DNA of 64,000 nucleotides from Arenicola marina (lineage: Eukaryota; Annelida; Polychaeta; Arenicolidae). Made by a program: the position numbers and the translations under genes. The notes beneath the pieces were generated by a model that made no database searches, was not told where the DNA came from, and saw only the letters and a program-made list of their open reading frames with translations. The stretch covers positions 3,128,520 to 3,192,519 of the forward strand of contig OZ025253.1 of the NCBI GenBank assembly GCA_964019135.1, written 5' to 3'. The stretch's first letter is position 1, and every line of letters begins with the position of its first letter. Below are positions 1 through 12,644 of the stretch, one piece after another.

Positions 1-509
1 TCTGTAACCATGAAAATGCCTTTTCGTCGTAGCTCTCAAGCCCGTGGTGGTAGTATAAATAACCCAAAGCCATATCTAGTTTATATCTTAGCGTATTTCT
101 AATTCTGCAAATGTATTTCCTGACCGTCATTTTTCTTCTGTCCCTCCTGATTCAGTGTTTTTAGTTTCTCGATGTTTAAAGCGTGTGTCCAACCTAATCT
201 AATCACGAGCTGCACCGAAAGTTTACATCTTAAAATCAATTTGGTGAGTGTTAACGCTTCGTTTCGACCGAGTAATTAGGAGAAGACAATCAAGCCAACC
301 CGCCCCCATCAATGTCGAGCAGCGCGCCATTTTACCGGAGCAAGTAACGAATATTGTGACCCGTCATGTGGCGCCGCCTTACGTCAGAACTGGAAATTAT
401 TTCGCGGAGGAAACTCTTCACAGTGGAGGTACCCTTCAGGGGAAACGCGTGAAACGAGAGATCAGGGCCGCGATTTACAGATGAATTGTGGAAGTTCCAT
501 GATTTGAGT

Positions 510-765
510 TAGAATCGCAGCTAATTATATTTGCGATGAATACGCGCTCTTGTGTTGCTCACACAGTAGGCGTCATTTCCGGTTTGAATATAATTAGAGT
601 ATCGCCTCCTGATTGGTCAACCAAGGGCTGCCGCCTGGTTAAGCGGCGAAATCATGGCAGACAGTCACTTCTAAATTTGATTCTGAGCTACAGACAGGAC
701 GCTAAATTCTGTAATTTGGACGACAGACACTTGGGTATTATATGAATCGTTAAAGAAGCGTTTGA
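510..765. repeat. Dispersed repeat of unknown family (arm A copy)
   Basis: About 250 bp, from 'agaatcgcagcta' to 'tatatgaatcg', occur again in arm B (about 17,675-17,935, inverted) as part of the large duplication, and as a more diverged copy at 53,335-53,592 outside it. No coding sequence or tRNA-like promoter boxes were seen. It is an interspersed element or another duplicated fragment; its ends are not defined. Confidence 0.6.
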
Positions 766-1767
766 GGCCAGGCTGACGCTTTACGTTAATTATTAATGGC
801 ACTTTCCTTGTTCCTAAAATTGAGTTTGACCCGTAACCTGTTATTTTGATGTTGGTTCATCATCGAAACTGTTTCCAAATTTCTGTTTAACAGTAATATT
901 AAGAAGGTATGCATGGGAAAACGGGACCAATGTGGCACTCTTAAACATGAGACATTTGATGCATGACCAAATTGTCTCGTGAAGTGAAATATGTCATCAA
1001 ACATGACGTTGTCATCACGAAACCAGCAACACGAGCTTGAGGATATATCACGAGCTTCTATTTAAAATAATGAAATGTGAACACCATTTTCATATTGTTT
1101 TAGCAAAACAATTTTTACTTAGCTCTAAGTATGACTTTTATGAATACATCTATGTTTGACGACGCTGCCATATCTAGTATAAGTTTATGTAGTATTATGT
1201 TGAAGATAGGCCAGATTGGGTTAGAGTTTAATGCTATTTTATAAGCTTCAGCTAAAGAAAAGGAAATCGTATCTACACAATCTTATATAGAGTTTATACT
1301 TATACAATACTTTCATATTTTGTCAAATTTCATCATAAATAATTTTTAATTGATCTCATGATAGCAGCTGATACAGACCTCCTATTTCTTCGACATCGTT
1401 AAATAAACACATTGATCAAAACCTCAGTTCGCGTCAACGTTGTTATGTTTGCCACCAAGTCATTATCTGTTCTTATCTGGACCCAAACGTTTGCTAAAAG
1501 GTGGCCATGCCATGCGCACAGTATAGTCATTTCTCTTGCATTGTTTGCTTTTATATGATACGTCTGGTTCAGATGTTGTTTTGATATATCACGAACTGCC
1601 AAAATATTCCTTTAAGTGTCAGTAATGACCGGCAGCTATCAGTGGCCAGTTATATAAATGCATTGAATTTACTTTTTTTTGTGTTTGTTAGTATTGAATT
1701 GCATGACATAATTCATTTCGATAAGCAGCGAAACCTTGCAATTTTTTTATTGACAGAATCTTGCATT

Positions 1768-4700
1768 CTAGAAACCATCATCTATCAAAACCTTTCCCCA
1801 GGGCTTGCCGAACACACATTGATGTACAGTATCCAATATCATTTTCACTCGTCTGTCTAAGGCCTGAAGATGTGGCTCAGTCAATAGAGGGCGGATCCTG
1901 TCTTTGGCGAGAGATTCTCGCATGCGCTGGCTCAACTTTCGCCTGCCAGTTTCGAGGTCGAGTAGCCGCTCCAACGTTGAGAAGCGAAAAATGCAGCACT
2001 GCTTGATGGGAGCCAGAAGAATTCGCTCGTCGATGTTCGACTTTCCGAACCTAAAACCAAAAATATATTGTAACAACGACGAATCACCGAATCACAAGAC
2101 TGAAATGAAACTAATTTACACAATATAATTATTAGATTACTAACGAGCACGGATCCAGCAAGATGAAATGAGGGGGATGAGGGTGCGGGCGGGGTCCACT
2201 TTGGGAATGACACAATGTTACGATCGAGGGGTGTGTGGGTGTGTCGCTGTATGTTTGATCGGGGTGAGTGGGGGAGATCTCTCTAACAAAAAGCATAAAA
2301 AAAAAAAAAAAAAAATACACCCCCCACCCCCACTTCCCTCATCTCATGCACTCGAAAAGGGCGATCCACACCGACAAAGCAAGGAAAATAGAAGATCCTA
2401 GTAGCTTAGAAAACGCTGAGCGTGACAGTTTCAGTGCAAACTGCCGCTTACTTACCCTCTGCCATTGTCGTAAAAGAATAAGCTCGTATCGTTGTCCCAT
2501 CTCTCGAAAGTATTAAAGTTATGTCTGTCAAGGTTTCCTGCAAAACATGAAAAACGACGCATGGTATGGTATATGTGCGTATCTTAAACGCATTATAACT
2601 GACTGGTTGCGCGTAACTTGCTATGCGTCTGTGGCAAAGAAGCAGATTTCCATTTCTAATTACCATCAAACCCATTACTTGTTACAATCTCATATTTGCT
2701 ATGACGCCTATCTAAATGTTACATTTACGTTTAGAGGTCATCATTTAGTACAATGATGGTAAAGGTAAAAATCGAGGCCATTCTTAAGGTGAATGCGGAT
2801 TCATGCGCCAGTGTGAGAGTTGTTAGGTTCTGGTGCACAAAACGCAGAATTAACTTCAGTATTAAATACTAATTACGAAAACAATGGCGCAGTAACGCGC
2901 AGGCCCACAAACAGCAACCCATCGTGAACATATTATACTCTTCTTAGGACCGTCCAGAAACTTTACTATCCGATAATCCTCCATTTCCATATGTGTTGCA
3001 ATCATATATATGTACATATGTGCAACAAACATGACCCAAGCCGTTATCATGGCGATAATAGGGGTGCACTGCAGCAGCGCTCACCCGTGAGGAAGTCAAA
3101 GGCCGCCATGTCCATGACGTCGAGAAGACGCTGGGTCTCGTTGTAAGGATGCTCGGCGCGCACCTGGTCGCAGTGGGTATTATCGCTCATCCACGCCGCG
3201 TCCCGCCCGATGATGTAAGACTGCTTCCAGGGGCTCACCCAGCTGGTACGGTCCGCCACCAAGCGGGAAGGCAGGTAACTAGCGAACGACCCCTCCACGA
3301 GGTCTGGGGACCCGCAGACCCCGAACGGCGTGTAACAGAACTGATCGCACTGGCCGTGGAAGCAAATGTTGTGGGCTGGATGGAAAGAAGTATCACTTCA
3401 TTGTTATTGCTGACACACCCTGTGGAAACATAGTGGTAGCCATCTTGCATCGTAAGTTCGACGCAACCGGGAGGGAATATTTAGCCTTTGAATATTTGGA
3501 TATGTGCCCGGCGCTGGGCGAAATGTGCCGCTCCGCTTCGAACTTACGGGACCCTGATAACATATGCAATATAACGATATGGTTTCCTGTGATGCGAGCA
3601 CAGATGCGATTTTCGTACAAGCATATGCTACAATCAATACATTTATGTGTTTTTTTTTAACATGGAAGATGAACCTATACTTATTCCACGCGCGACATAA
3701 GAACATCAGCGAAACGCCGCGTGCTCCAGCCTCAAGCTTACCGTGCTTTTCAGCTTATAGGGTACATACCAACAGAGCGGTAGAAAGTTTTTCGTAGTTC
3801 CTTGGAAGCCAGTCTCTTGATGTCGTGCGTTAGGTTCACCATTCGGCCGGCGACAGGCGGCACGCGACGGAAACCTAGGATCCTGGGTCAGGGTGGAAAC
3901 GGTCAAGTAACCATGACGACGAACGGTTGATCGGCGGGTTATCGCATTAATGCATTTGGTAAATTTACTGATACTAAAATTACAAATATAGCTATTGTCT
4001 ACCTGAATAATGACTTTCAGAAATATTCAGACACATTTGGTTGGTGAAGTAATGTGTAATGTCACTATGTTGATGACGTAATGAACGAGAAAGCCACACT
4101 TAAGATGCAACAATTTAGCAAAAAAAATCACAATTCGCATTTTATTTATTGCGAACTTCGTGTTTATCCCATTAACTTGATTTCAATGGAAATTAAATAT
4201 TTTTGTAATGGAAAGAATGCTGTATGAGGACCTGTTGTACCAGTACACATAGTACATAGCTATATATATATCAGCCAAGGGGGATCTCGGCTCAGCCACC
4301 GCCTGCCGTTGAACTCCGACCAAATTGGGCATTTCTGGAAAGCTCATCCTACCTAATTAAACCCCCTATGTTGTGGCCATCTCGTCCCAAATTGGACCCT
4401 CTTTTTGGCCACCCCGACCCAAATTGTGCCCTCCTTTTGGCCATCCCACCCAAATTGTACCCTCTATTTGGCCATGCCTCCCCAAATTGGACCCCCTTTC
4501 CCTTAACGAGCACTCGTCCAGATATTATATATAACATGGCGGCAATAATGACCTGTCGAGGTGGAAGGCGGCGACCTCCGCCTGGAACCTCTCGAACTCG
4601 TCGTAGTAGGCGCGATCCGGAGGGTTCTCCTGCTCGATGGGGAACCTGCAACACACACACCCTATAGAAACCAGGGCACTGCGTATGAAAACACAGGGTG

Positions 4701-7700
4701 ATACCGTGGCCACGGGCCGCGAGTTCAGTTCGGAGGCATAAACTGGCATCAGTCACCCAAGCCCTAGGCAAATCCAGTGATGTCAGGATTCCGGTTTGGA
4801 CTAATTTAATGTTACGATCGAAATCCGGTTAATCGAAAGAAATCTCCCAAAAACAAGCCACTTCCTATGCATCAATTGTATTCGACATCAGTGACTATAA
4901 TAAACAAATGATTTACTTACTTACGGCCCCTGGCTACTTATATCCGCTAAATGATACAAAACCCGCTTCATCGGAAGATTCGGTTTATCGGTAGGAGAGT
5001 TTTCTTTCCGCATGAAACATCTTTAAGATTCCCTTTAATCAGCCGATTAAAGTTATTACGGTCATATAACATTTCCATTACAGCTTGAACTCTCACCTCT
5101 TGGGTTTGAACATGACCCGACTGCCGTCCTCACCTCTTGGGTTTGAACATGTCCCGTCCTCACCTCTTGGGTTTGAACATGACCCGTCCTCACCTCTTGG
5201 GTTTGAACATGACCCGACTGCCGTCCTCACCTCTTGGGTTTGCACATGACCCGTCCGCCGTCCTCACCTCTTGGGTTTGCACATGACCCGGCAGCCGTCC
5301 TCACCTCTTGGGTTTGAACATGACCCGACGCCGTCCTCACCTCCTTGTAATGAGGACATGTTTGAACATGTCATGTTCAAACATGACCCGTCCGCCGTCC
5401 TCAGCTCTTGGGTTTGAACATGACCCGTTCGCCGTCCTCACCTCTTGGGTTTGAACATGTCCCGACCGCCGTCCTCACTTCTAGGGTTTGAACATGACCC
5501 GTCCTCACCTCTTGGGTTTGAACATGACCCGTCCGCCGTCCTCAGCTCTTGGGTTTGAACATGACCCGTTCGCCGTCCTCACCTCTTGGGTTTGAACATG
5601 TCCCGACCGCCGTCCTCACTTCTAGGGTTTGAACATGACCCGTCCTCACCTCTTGGGTTTGAACATGACCCGTCCGCCGTCCTCACCTCTTGGGTTTGAA
5701 CATGACCCGACCGCCGTCCTCACTTCTTGGGTTTGAACATGACCCGTCCTCACCTCTTGGGTTTGAACATGACCCGATTGCCGTCCTCACCTCCTGGGTT
5801 TTAACATGACCCGACCGCCGTCCTCACTTCTTGGGTTTGAACATGACCCGTCCACCGTCCGCATCTCTTGGGTTTGAACATGACTCGTCCGCCGTCCTCA
5901 CCTCTTGGGTTTGAACATGACCCGACCGCCGTCCTCACTTCCTGGGTTTGAACATGACCCGTCCTCACCTCTTGGGTTTGAACATGACCCGTCCACCGTC
6001 CTCACCTCTTGGGTTTGAACATGACCCGACTGCCGTCCTCACCTCTTGGGTTTGAACATGACCCGACCGCCGTCCTCCAGCCGGAAGACGAGCTTGAGCT
6101 GTGTCCCCTGATCTGGAATAGTCTCCAGGCCAACGATGGGTTTTGTCGCCAAGGATTCCACGTAGCGGTCGACCACATCGCTGTCTTCCGGATACAACTC
6201 GTACTGACCGATTTCATTCTGGAATCGCTTCCACAGCGGCAGGCCACCATTTGGTAAACTTGTACTAAAGGCGAAAAAAACACTCGTATATTAATTTGAT
6301 TGAGATCTTTTTGAGACTCGCACCGAGCAGCCATAAGGTATTACGCAATATAATGTAATACCATTTAGGGCCTCCCCGATAGCTCAGTTTGTTAGTCTGT
6401 GCATTGAGTGCTCTGGCCACCTGCGAGCCTAGCGGCAAGTGGGTCGGTTCTTCGAGCCCCGCTGTGGCCATGTCTGTGTGGTCGCAGGATAAAAATCCCA
6501 TTCTTTCATAATCGTTCTTTGCAAAGATTAACATGGCGTGGAACATGGCTCCACGCTCCCCTCCTTCTCTATTGGCGCGATATGACCAGAATCGGTTAAA
6601 GCGTCCTGAATATACAACCAACCAACCAAGCACTACTGCTTCTGCCACAAAAGAATACTGTTAGCATCCGAGTGACAGAAGGCTATTTTTAGCACCGACA
6701 AGCGCCGTGCGTGATCTTGTCTGTTGTTTAGTAAAAGTGCATGCTGTGGTGTAATAGGTTTACCTGTCAGACGTAGCGATATTTAAACAGTCAAGCTTTT
6801 AACATTTACTCGTCACGTTTTCCAATGACAATATGCACCAAAACCAACCACAAAGACAATAGAATGTTAGTATACCGCAAATGATGACTGACACGTTGAA
6901 CAAAAATTACATAGGCCAAATGGTCATTAGAGGACTCCGACATTTGATGGCCGACCGCAAGGTGAGAGGGAAGATTATTTATGATCAATATGGCCGATAT
7001 TCTACCTTCACGTACAGTTAAGTAAGTGTCATTGGCTCGCATATTGACTCTGGTCTTATGTATACGACTCACATAATATTGATGGAATAATATCGTAGAA
7101 CATGTCATGATATCTTCAACAAACATTGTCTTATAAATGTAGCAAAGCCAAGTGGGAACCCGTACGACGTTTATTGCTATCTATATAAGCTTGTTTACGA
7201 TTTATACAACTTTTTATGACTTGCGTCTACTTGGATTATCTATTTTGAAATTGAAATTGATAGTATGTCAGGTGAACTGTCAGTCCCCGGTAAAAGAAAT
7301 ATGTCATTGGGTAGTCATCTGTGATGTCTTTTCCATCCTTTCCGTCAACTTTGTTCTACTTCAAATTTCAATACTATTTGTTGCATTTTTAGAGCATTTG
7401 ACCGTTTTTGCATGTGTTGACCGTATCTGAATCTTGTCAGCCTACCCGAGTTACGGCCAACGCCACAATTTCAGCTACAGGCAACATCATAGATTTTTAC
7501 ATGACATTACTACGATCTAATTATAGCTATGGCAGTTATCTTGCTTTCATCATAGCAGCCTCAACACATTTGTCACGGCCCCTGCACAGTTTCAAAAAAA
7601 TGACGAATAAACTATTCAACTGACACTACCTTCCGCCGTCTTTAGTTGGCCGCATCTGCAGTTACCGGCCCCGTTTGCATACAGTGACTATCTGGACAAC

Positions 7701-8526
7701 CATTTAGACGTTTTAAACAATTGATCCTGTGATCAATAACCACTTATTCGTCCTCATGCAGAGAAGCGACGCTTATGGTAGTTTAAAATATCAAATCAAC
7801 GAAATATCGAAGAAACAAAACCGCTTACTTGGCAGCCGATGTGTCATTTGGGCTGAAGATACTCATACTGGCACCTGTCTGCCTCCTGTTCGGCGTCCGG
7901 TGCCTGTCCATCGTGCGCACCAGACTCTGTAAAGTCCTCAGGACCCTGGCCTCCAGTTCGAACTTGGGTGTTCGAGCGGCGACCAACTTCTCCTGTTCCT
8001 TTGCCATGTTATACACATGAATGACATCCGAAAAGTTCACGACATCTGGGAGCTGTGTTAACAGCGGCAGGTTCACCAGCAAATCATCTAACAACCGCCT
8101 TTGTTTAGTATCGATATGCATGGTCTCATCGGTAATTTTTTTTACAGCGACGACTATTTCCTGAACTAAGCTATCGTCTTCTTCCGGTTTATCTGTGTAA
8201 GGAGAGGTGTCTACAATGGAGCAATCACTCGCATTACACCTCAAAAGCCTGCTGTTACTGCTTAAATCAGTGTTATTGGTCGTGGCCAGCGCACTCCAGT
8301 TCCAGTTCTGGGGCTGCGGTTTGCTGAGCATGTATCCTCCACTGTCATTGGCTGACCCGGAACCGGATCCCGAAGACGTCAGACGCAGGAGCTGTCGCGT
8401 TAATCCGGTGTTTTGTCCATTATGTAAATTACAATCCGCGACCTGCGAGTCTTGTAGCAATATATACAGAGGTAACACCATGAACGGAAAAACAGTGAGA
8501 CACAATATCCGGTCCTTCAATTTCAT
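1768..8526 (-). CDS. FAM20C: FAM20C-like secretory-pathway Ser/Thr kinase, copy A (7 exons, complete)
   Basis: Exons on the minus strand: 8526-7829, 6264-6043, 4645-4553, 3882-3770, 3375-3085, 2537-2456, 2050-1768. All introns are GT-AG, and the exons sum to 1,782 nt (593 residues plus TAG) in one frame, close to vertebrate FAM20C length. Exon 1 encodes a short basic N-terminus, a hydrophobic signal anchor (about residues 7-24), a Ser-Gly-rich stretch and several N-glycosylation sequons. The kinase core follows: MFKP with K304, [10 protein letters not shown] with E330, [10 protein letters not shown], the cysteine-rich CFHGQC segment, GNLDRH with catalytic D476, and DNGRG with metal-binding D496. 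The D-to-D spacing of 20 equals that of human FAM20C. Motifs fit FAM20C better than FAM20B, which has AKSFG rather than GRGFG. Glu at 330 argues against a FAM20A-type pseudokinase. By family knowledge it phosphorylates secreted proteins in the Golgi lumen. The start is the first ATG before the signal anchor. Confidence 0.93.
5092..6078. repeat. 37-bp minisatellite carrying duplicated exon 2 donor sites (copy A)
   Basis: About 26 units of roughly 37 bp, with a shorter 30-bp variant, lie directly against exon 2 of FAM20C copy A inside intron 2. On the minus strand each unit reads as the end of exon 2 (GTCATGTTCAAACCCAAGAG) followed by gtgaggacgg, so each unit carries an exon end and a 5' splice site. 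Homologous arrays have 3 units in copy B and about 21 in copy C. Confidence 0.93.
6043..6264 (-). CDS. FAM20C: Exon 2 of FAM20C-like copy A
   Basis: This exon encodes residues 233-307, ending in VMFKPKR at a donor AAGAG/gtgagg. It starts after the acceptor ctttag. The last 30 or so bases and the donor are the founder unit of the adjoining 37-bp array, so the exon's own donor is the first of about 26 near-identical donors. Reading past the first donor meets an in-frame TGA at once (AGG TGA), so only exon-proximal splicing gives full-length protein. Confidence 0.9.
6365..6640 (+). mobile_element. tRNA-derived SINE in FAM20C intron 1 (copy A)
   Basis: The 5' part resembles a tRNA: an A-box-like 'tagctcagt' followed by a B-box region close to 'ggttcgatccc' (better preserved in the copy C version at 24,212). 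A conserved body containing 'gcgcgatatgaccagaat' follows, with a tail of CAACC repeats. The same insertion sits at the same intron position in copies B and C, so it predates the duplications. Related copies lie at 9,303, 19,030 and 20,428. Confidence 0.8.
7262..7697. mobile_element. Foldback/MITE-like element, left end truncated (arm A)
   Basis: The right inverted end (about 7,628-7,697) is present, but most of the matching left end seen in copy C is missing, leaving only the part around 7,262-7,285. There is no coding capacity. See the complete form at 25,005-25,510. Confidence 0.4.
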
Positions 8527-8870
8527 GATTCCTTTGTAATTTCTGTCGCGGGTGTATTAATGACTGGCTGATATGAACACTTAAAGATGTGGAGGTATAC
8601 GTTAACCCCGAACAATGAGATCAAGTATTTCCTCAGTTTGCCGAGGCGATAATCGCATAGTTCCAGGAAGTAGGCAAAGGGAAGCCCTAGTTATAAACGA
8701 GCGATGTCTGCACCGGATTAACCGTCACTGTCGGCGGTTATATCATAATATCTCTCGAAGATCTTGCTAAGTAATACGTCGGATACCGATGCGCTCAAGT
8801 CGATGCAAATGTCAAAATAGTTTTGCACAAAGGCTGACGCTTTTGATCGATTTTGCAGGAAATCAAATCT

Positions 8871-10156
8871 AGAATGTAATAAGCGGCTGAACATTTTCTG
8901 TCACGTTTTTAAAGATCAATAGTTTGTCCTCATATCTTTAATTTGGCGACTTACAGAACGACGCATGGTACTCTGGGATTAAGTAGGCTTGGTTGTATCT
9001 AAATCTACTTTAGCAAACATTTCTCGCCGATTTCAGAAATGTTTACGTACCGAGAGATTAACATTCAAATGGATGGCAAAATGTCGTACTTGGCGAATCA
9101 GATATTGATGGATTAATTGGTGTTTTGTGCTCTCTTCTTGCACTTAATATGATAATAATAATTTAATATGATCCATTACAAAAGTTAGCTTTTCGTGATG
9201 ATGATTTCTTTGTAACTGGGAGATTTATTGGATTGACAACTCAGACCAATGCTGTACGGTTCAACAAGTAGCTAGCGTACGAATACCAAACGCTCCTTGT
9301 TGTTAGGTTTGGTTGGTTTGTTATGCAGGACGCTTTAAACGCTTTCGGTCATATCGCGTCAATGGCAGAAGGAAGGGGGAGTGGAGCCATGCCATCGGGG
9401 ATAACCCCCTATTCTTTACGAAGAAAGACATGGGATCTTTATTCTGCTACCACAAACACATGGTCACAGCAGGGCTCAAACCACCGGTCTACGTGCCGTT
9501 AGGCTTTCAGGTGGCCATAGCATTTAAGGCGCCGCTTGCGTCAGAGACGAGAGTTGACGCGAGACGAGAGCACGTGCTAAGTGCAAGCCACCAGCTGTGT
9601 AGAGACGGCAAGTTTTGAACCGGAAGTCCCCACTTCAGCCCTTCAAGCGTGCCAGTCTTTTCTTCAGTGGCCGCCATTTTTTGGCCCACTAGCGCTGCTG
9701 CTGCTGTTGATATATCGAATTCCGGTGAAGAGTAAAACGGACATGCGTTGTCAGTTCTAAATCAGTTCTGTAGAATTTATCGATTTTCTTAGTACCAGGT
9801 GCTATACCCTTCGGCGAAGTGCGATATTTGTTTGAGCTTTAATGTCTGGAGATGTGCGAGGTGGGATTCGAGAGGGAAGAAGGGAAGGGGTTCGGGGGAC
9901 AAAGCAGAGCCCTTGCTCCAAGCGTCATCATTATCCTAATAGTTATAGTGGTTGTTTTCACTATTGCTACTAAACCAGAATAACAGCGACTGCTTCTACC
10001 ATTTATACTAATACTAGGCGTAATATATTAAGTTTATGCAAGCAATGATTCTGATAATGTTAATACAACTTTCTTCGCTTACCTACCTTAACCAGTGCAA
10101 GTTTGTTTTATGCCATTGCATTGCTACTAATTTATGACATTTATTATCCACAGCAC
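8871..10156. other. Spacer between inverted arms
   Basis: This is the centre of the inverted duplication, with no counterpart found in the arms. It contains a SINE copy on the minus strand at 9,303-9,510 and otherwise no exon, RNA gene or repeat that I can support. Confidence 0.5.
9303..9510 (-). mobile_element. tRNA-derived SINE, 3' part well preserved
   Basis: Reading the minus strand, the body and tail match the SINE of 6,365: 'gcgatatgaccg' and 'aaagcgtcctgcataac', with a short CAAACC-type tail at 9,303. The tRNA-like head is degraded near 9,480-9,510. It lies in the spacer between the arms. Confidence 0.65.
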
Positions 10157-11300
10157 TTATCTAACCAACAACAACCGAAGACTAGGGAGGGTGACCAATG
10201 AAGGATACTCCGATACCCCGGCTATTTTGAAACTGGGGAGGATGACCAATTAAAGATAGTCCAATACTCCGATTACGGTGAAACTGAGGATGGTGACCAT
10301 TTAAGGATAATCCTAAACCCCTTTCATGGTGAAACTCATGCCCAAGCTATGGTGAAGGAGACGGCATAGTACTTAATTGTTAAGATGGCGGAGACAGGGC
10401 TTAATACTTCGGTTAAATATGTATGCAGCAGCCTGCTGTCATAGCAATCCATCATGACACAACAATGTCTGTTGGGTTATTGACTGGGTACGAGCGACGG
10501 AATTACACATATTTACAGATCGGATTATGCCACGAAATATTATTTTTGGTCGCAAGCTTTATTAAGTTAACGAGATTGTCAACAGCGCGTACACGCCTTA
10601 ATGGCCACCTCGAGAACATAAGAACAATGATACATACAGAGGCATACAATGAATCAGTTTGCAAACGCGTGGATTAAAATTAAAAAATTCGATCGCGATC
10701 CAGCCACCCATATATTACAAACTTCTAACCGTGCCAGAATTACAAATTATTACAAAAAGCAGCTTCAAGCTTGATACTCTATATTATTCTGTCACTTATC
10801 ACAGTTACGACCTTTGCAGGTTAGTATCCGATAAAATGCCTCCCTGTAGGTGGGCGTACACCAGGCGTATATGACCGGATTAACCGCCGAATTCATGTAT
10901 AATATCACAAGAAAATAAGCAGACAGCGAATTGAGATTGATGTCAGAGGTGATATTAAGATAGGCAAGGATTGTCATTACGTAGAACGGCGCACAGGTGA
11001 CGCCGAATGCCCCCATGATGACCACACTCATCCGCAGCGTTTTGGAACCCTTCATCGTTCTGCGGCGTCCATGAAGCGCTGAGTGTATCACTGATATCGT
11101 GTCAGCAGTCATAAGTTGTCCTGATGTGTCAGCTGTCATACGTTGTCCTGATGTGTCAGCTGTCATACGTTGTCCTGATGTGTCAGCAGTCATACGTTGT
11201 CCTGATGTGTCAGCAGTCATACGTTGTCCTGATGTGTCAGCTGTCATACGTTGTCCTGATGTGTCAGCAGTCATACGTTGTCCTGATGTGTCAGCCCAAA
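10157..11300 (-). pseudogene. 3' fragment of amine-type GPCR gene (TM6-TM7), joined to FAM20C sequence
   Basis: The segment is a direct copy of 27,157 to about 28,200, the 3' end and downstream flank of the full receptor gene. The coding remnant (10,792 to about 11,297) keeps seven units of the 9-residue repeat ADTSGQRMT, then TM6 (GAFGVTCAPFYVM), TM7 (NSAVNPVIYAW) and the stop. TM1-TM5 are absent. At about 11,295 it joins FAM20C exon 1/intron 1 sequence in the opposite orientation. The open frame continues into that sequence for 40 codons, but that extension is antisense FAM20C DNA and not receptor. It is a broken gene made by rearrangement. Confidence 0.85.
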
Positions 11301-11447
11301 CGACACATCGGCTGCCAAGTAAGCGGTTTTGTTTCATCAATATTTCGTTGATTTGATATTTTAAACTACCATAAGCGTCGTTTCTCTGCTTGAGGACGGA
11401 TAAGTGGTTATTAGTCACAGAATCAATTGTTTAAAACGTCTAAATGG

Positions 11448-11967
11448 TTGTCCAGATATTCACTGTATGCAAACGGGGCCGGTAACTGCAGATGCGGCCA
11501 AGTAAAGACGGCGGAAGGTAGTGTCAGTTGAATAGTTTATTCGTCATCTTTTTGAAACTGTGCAGAGGCCGTGACAAATGTTATGAGGCTGCTATTATGA
11601 AAACAAGATAACAACCATTGCTATAATTATATCGTAGTAATGTCATGTAAAAATCTATGATGTTGCCCGTAACTGAAATTGTGGGGTTGGCCGTAACTCG
11701 GGTAGGCTGATAAGATTCAGATACGGTCAACACATGCAAAAACGGTCAAATGCTCTAAAAATGCAACAAATAGTATTGAAAATTGAAGTAGAACAAAGTT
11801 GAAGGAAAGGTATATGAAAAAGCCATCACAGATGACTACCCAATGACATATTTATTTCTTTTACCGCGGACTGACAGTTCACCTGACATGCCTTCCGCCA
11901 TCTATAGTTTACCGTATCTGCAGTTACAGGCCGCTGTTTGCGTAGAGTGGATATTGATTCAACCGGA
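11448..11967. mobile_element. Foldback/MITE-like element (arm B)
   Basis: Imperfect inverted ends of about 70-80 bp are at 11,448-11,525 and 11,885-11,967, sharing 'aactgcagat' and 'ggcggaagg' in opposite orientations. The interior has no open frame of note. It occupies the same intron 1 position as the copies in arm A and copy C, so it predates the duplications. Confidence 0.45.
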
Positions 11968-12644
11968 ACCTTTTGCTCAATGAATGTACTTTAAATAAAG
12001 TCTGAATAAGCCTAACAGTAGTACCACGTTAGAATTGATAGTTAAATGTGTTGTCCAGAAATAAGGGTGACCCATCAGTTTTTTTTTTTTTTTTCAATTT
12101 TAAAATAGATAATTCAAGTACATGCAAGTCATAAAAAGTGGTATAAATCGTAAACAAGCTTATATAGATAGCAATAAACGTCGTACGGGTTCCCACTAGG
12201 CTTTGCTACAGTTATAAGACAATGTTTGTTGAAGAGACATGTTCTGCGATATTATTCCATCAATATTATATGAGTCGTATATATAAGACCAGAGTCAATA
12301 TGCGAGCCAATGACACTTACTTAACTGTACGTGAAGGTAGAATATCGGCCATATTGATCGTAAATAATCTTCCCTCTCACCTTGTTCCACGTGTCAGTCA
12401 TCATTTGCGGTAAAGTAACATTCTATTGTCTTTGTGGTTGGTTTTGGTGCATATTGCCAATGGAAAACGCGACGAGTAAATGTTAAGAGCTTGACTGTTT
12501 AAATATCACTACGTCTGACAGGTAAACCTATTACACCACAGCATGCACTTTTACTAAACAACAGACAAGATCCCACACGGCGCTTGTCGGTGCTAAAAAT
12601 AGCCTTTTGATGCTAACAGCCTTCTTTTGTGGCAGAAGCAGTAG

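Larger units (their letters stand above)
1..8870. repeat. Arm A of large inverted duplication
   Basis: The sequence from the window start to about 8,870 is matched in reverse complement by about 11,290-18,436 (arm B) and in direct orientation, from about 2,120, by 19,913-26,628 (copy C). The first bases of the window match the reverse complement of 18,417-18,435, so the arm may extend left of the window. All seven exons of a FAM20C-like gene lie inside it. Differences between arms are scattered substitutions plus indels, mainly in the 37-bp array and in intron 1. The 1-1,767 part holds no recognisable gene beyond the dispersed repeat at 510-765. Confidence 0.9.

Noticed and set aside
5092-6078. 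CRISPR-like array
   Set aside because: Units are contiguous tandem copies with no unique spacers, and the context is eukaryotic introns.
6002-6334. Alternative long frames overlapping FAM20C exon 2 (also at 12,897 and 23,755)
   Set aside because: They use another register. The true frame is fixed by exon phases and by the conserved LYPEDS, TQLKLVF and MFKP residues.
11300-11418. A receptor N-terminal extension MTNNHLSVLKQ at 11,418
   Set aside because: It is antisense FAM20C exon 1/intron 1 sequence read through the rearrangement junction. The same frame occurs opposite FAM20C in copies A and C.
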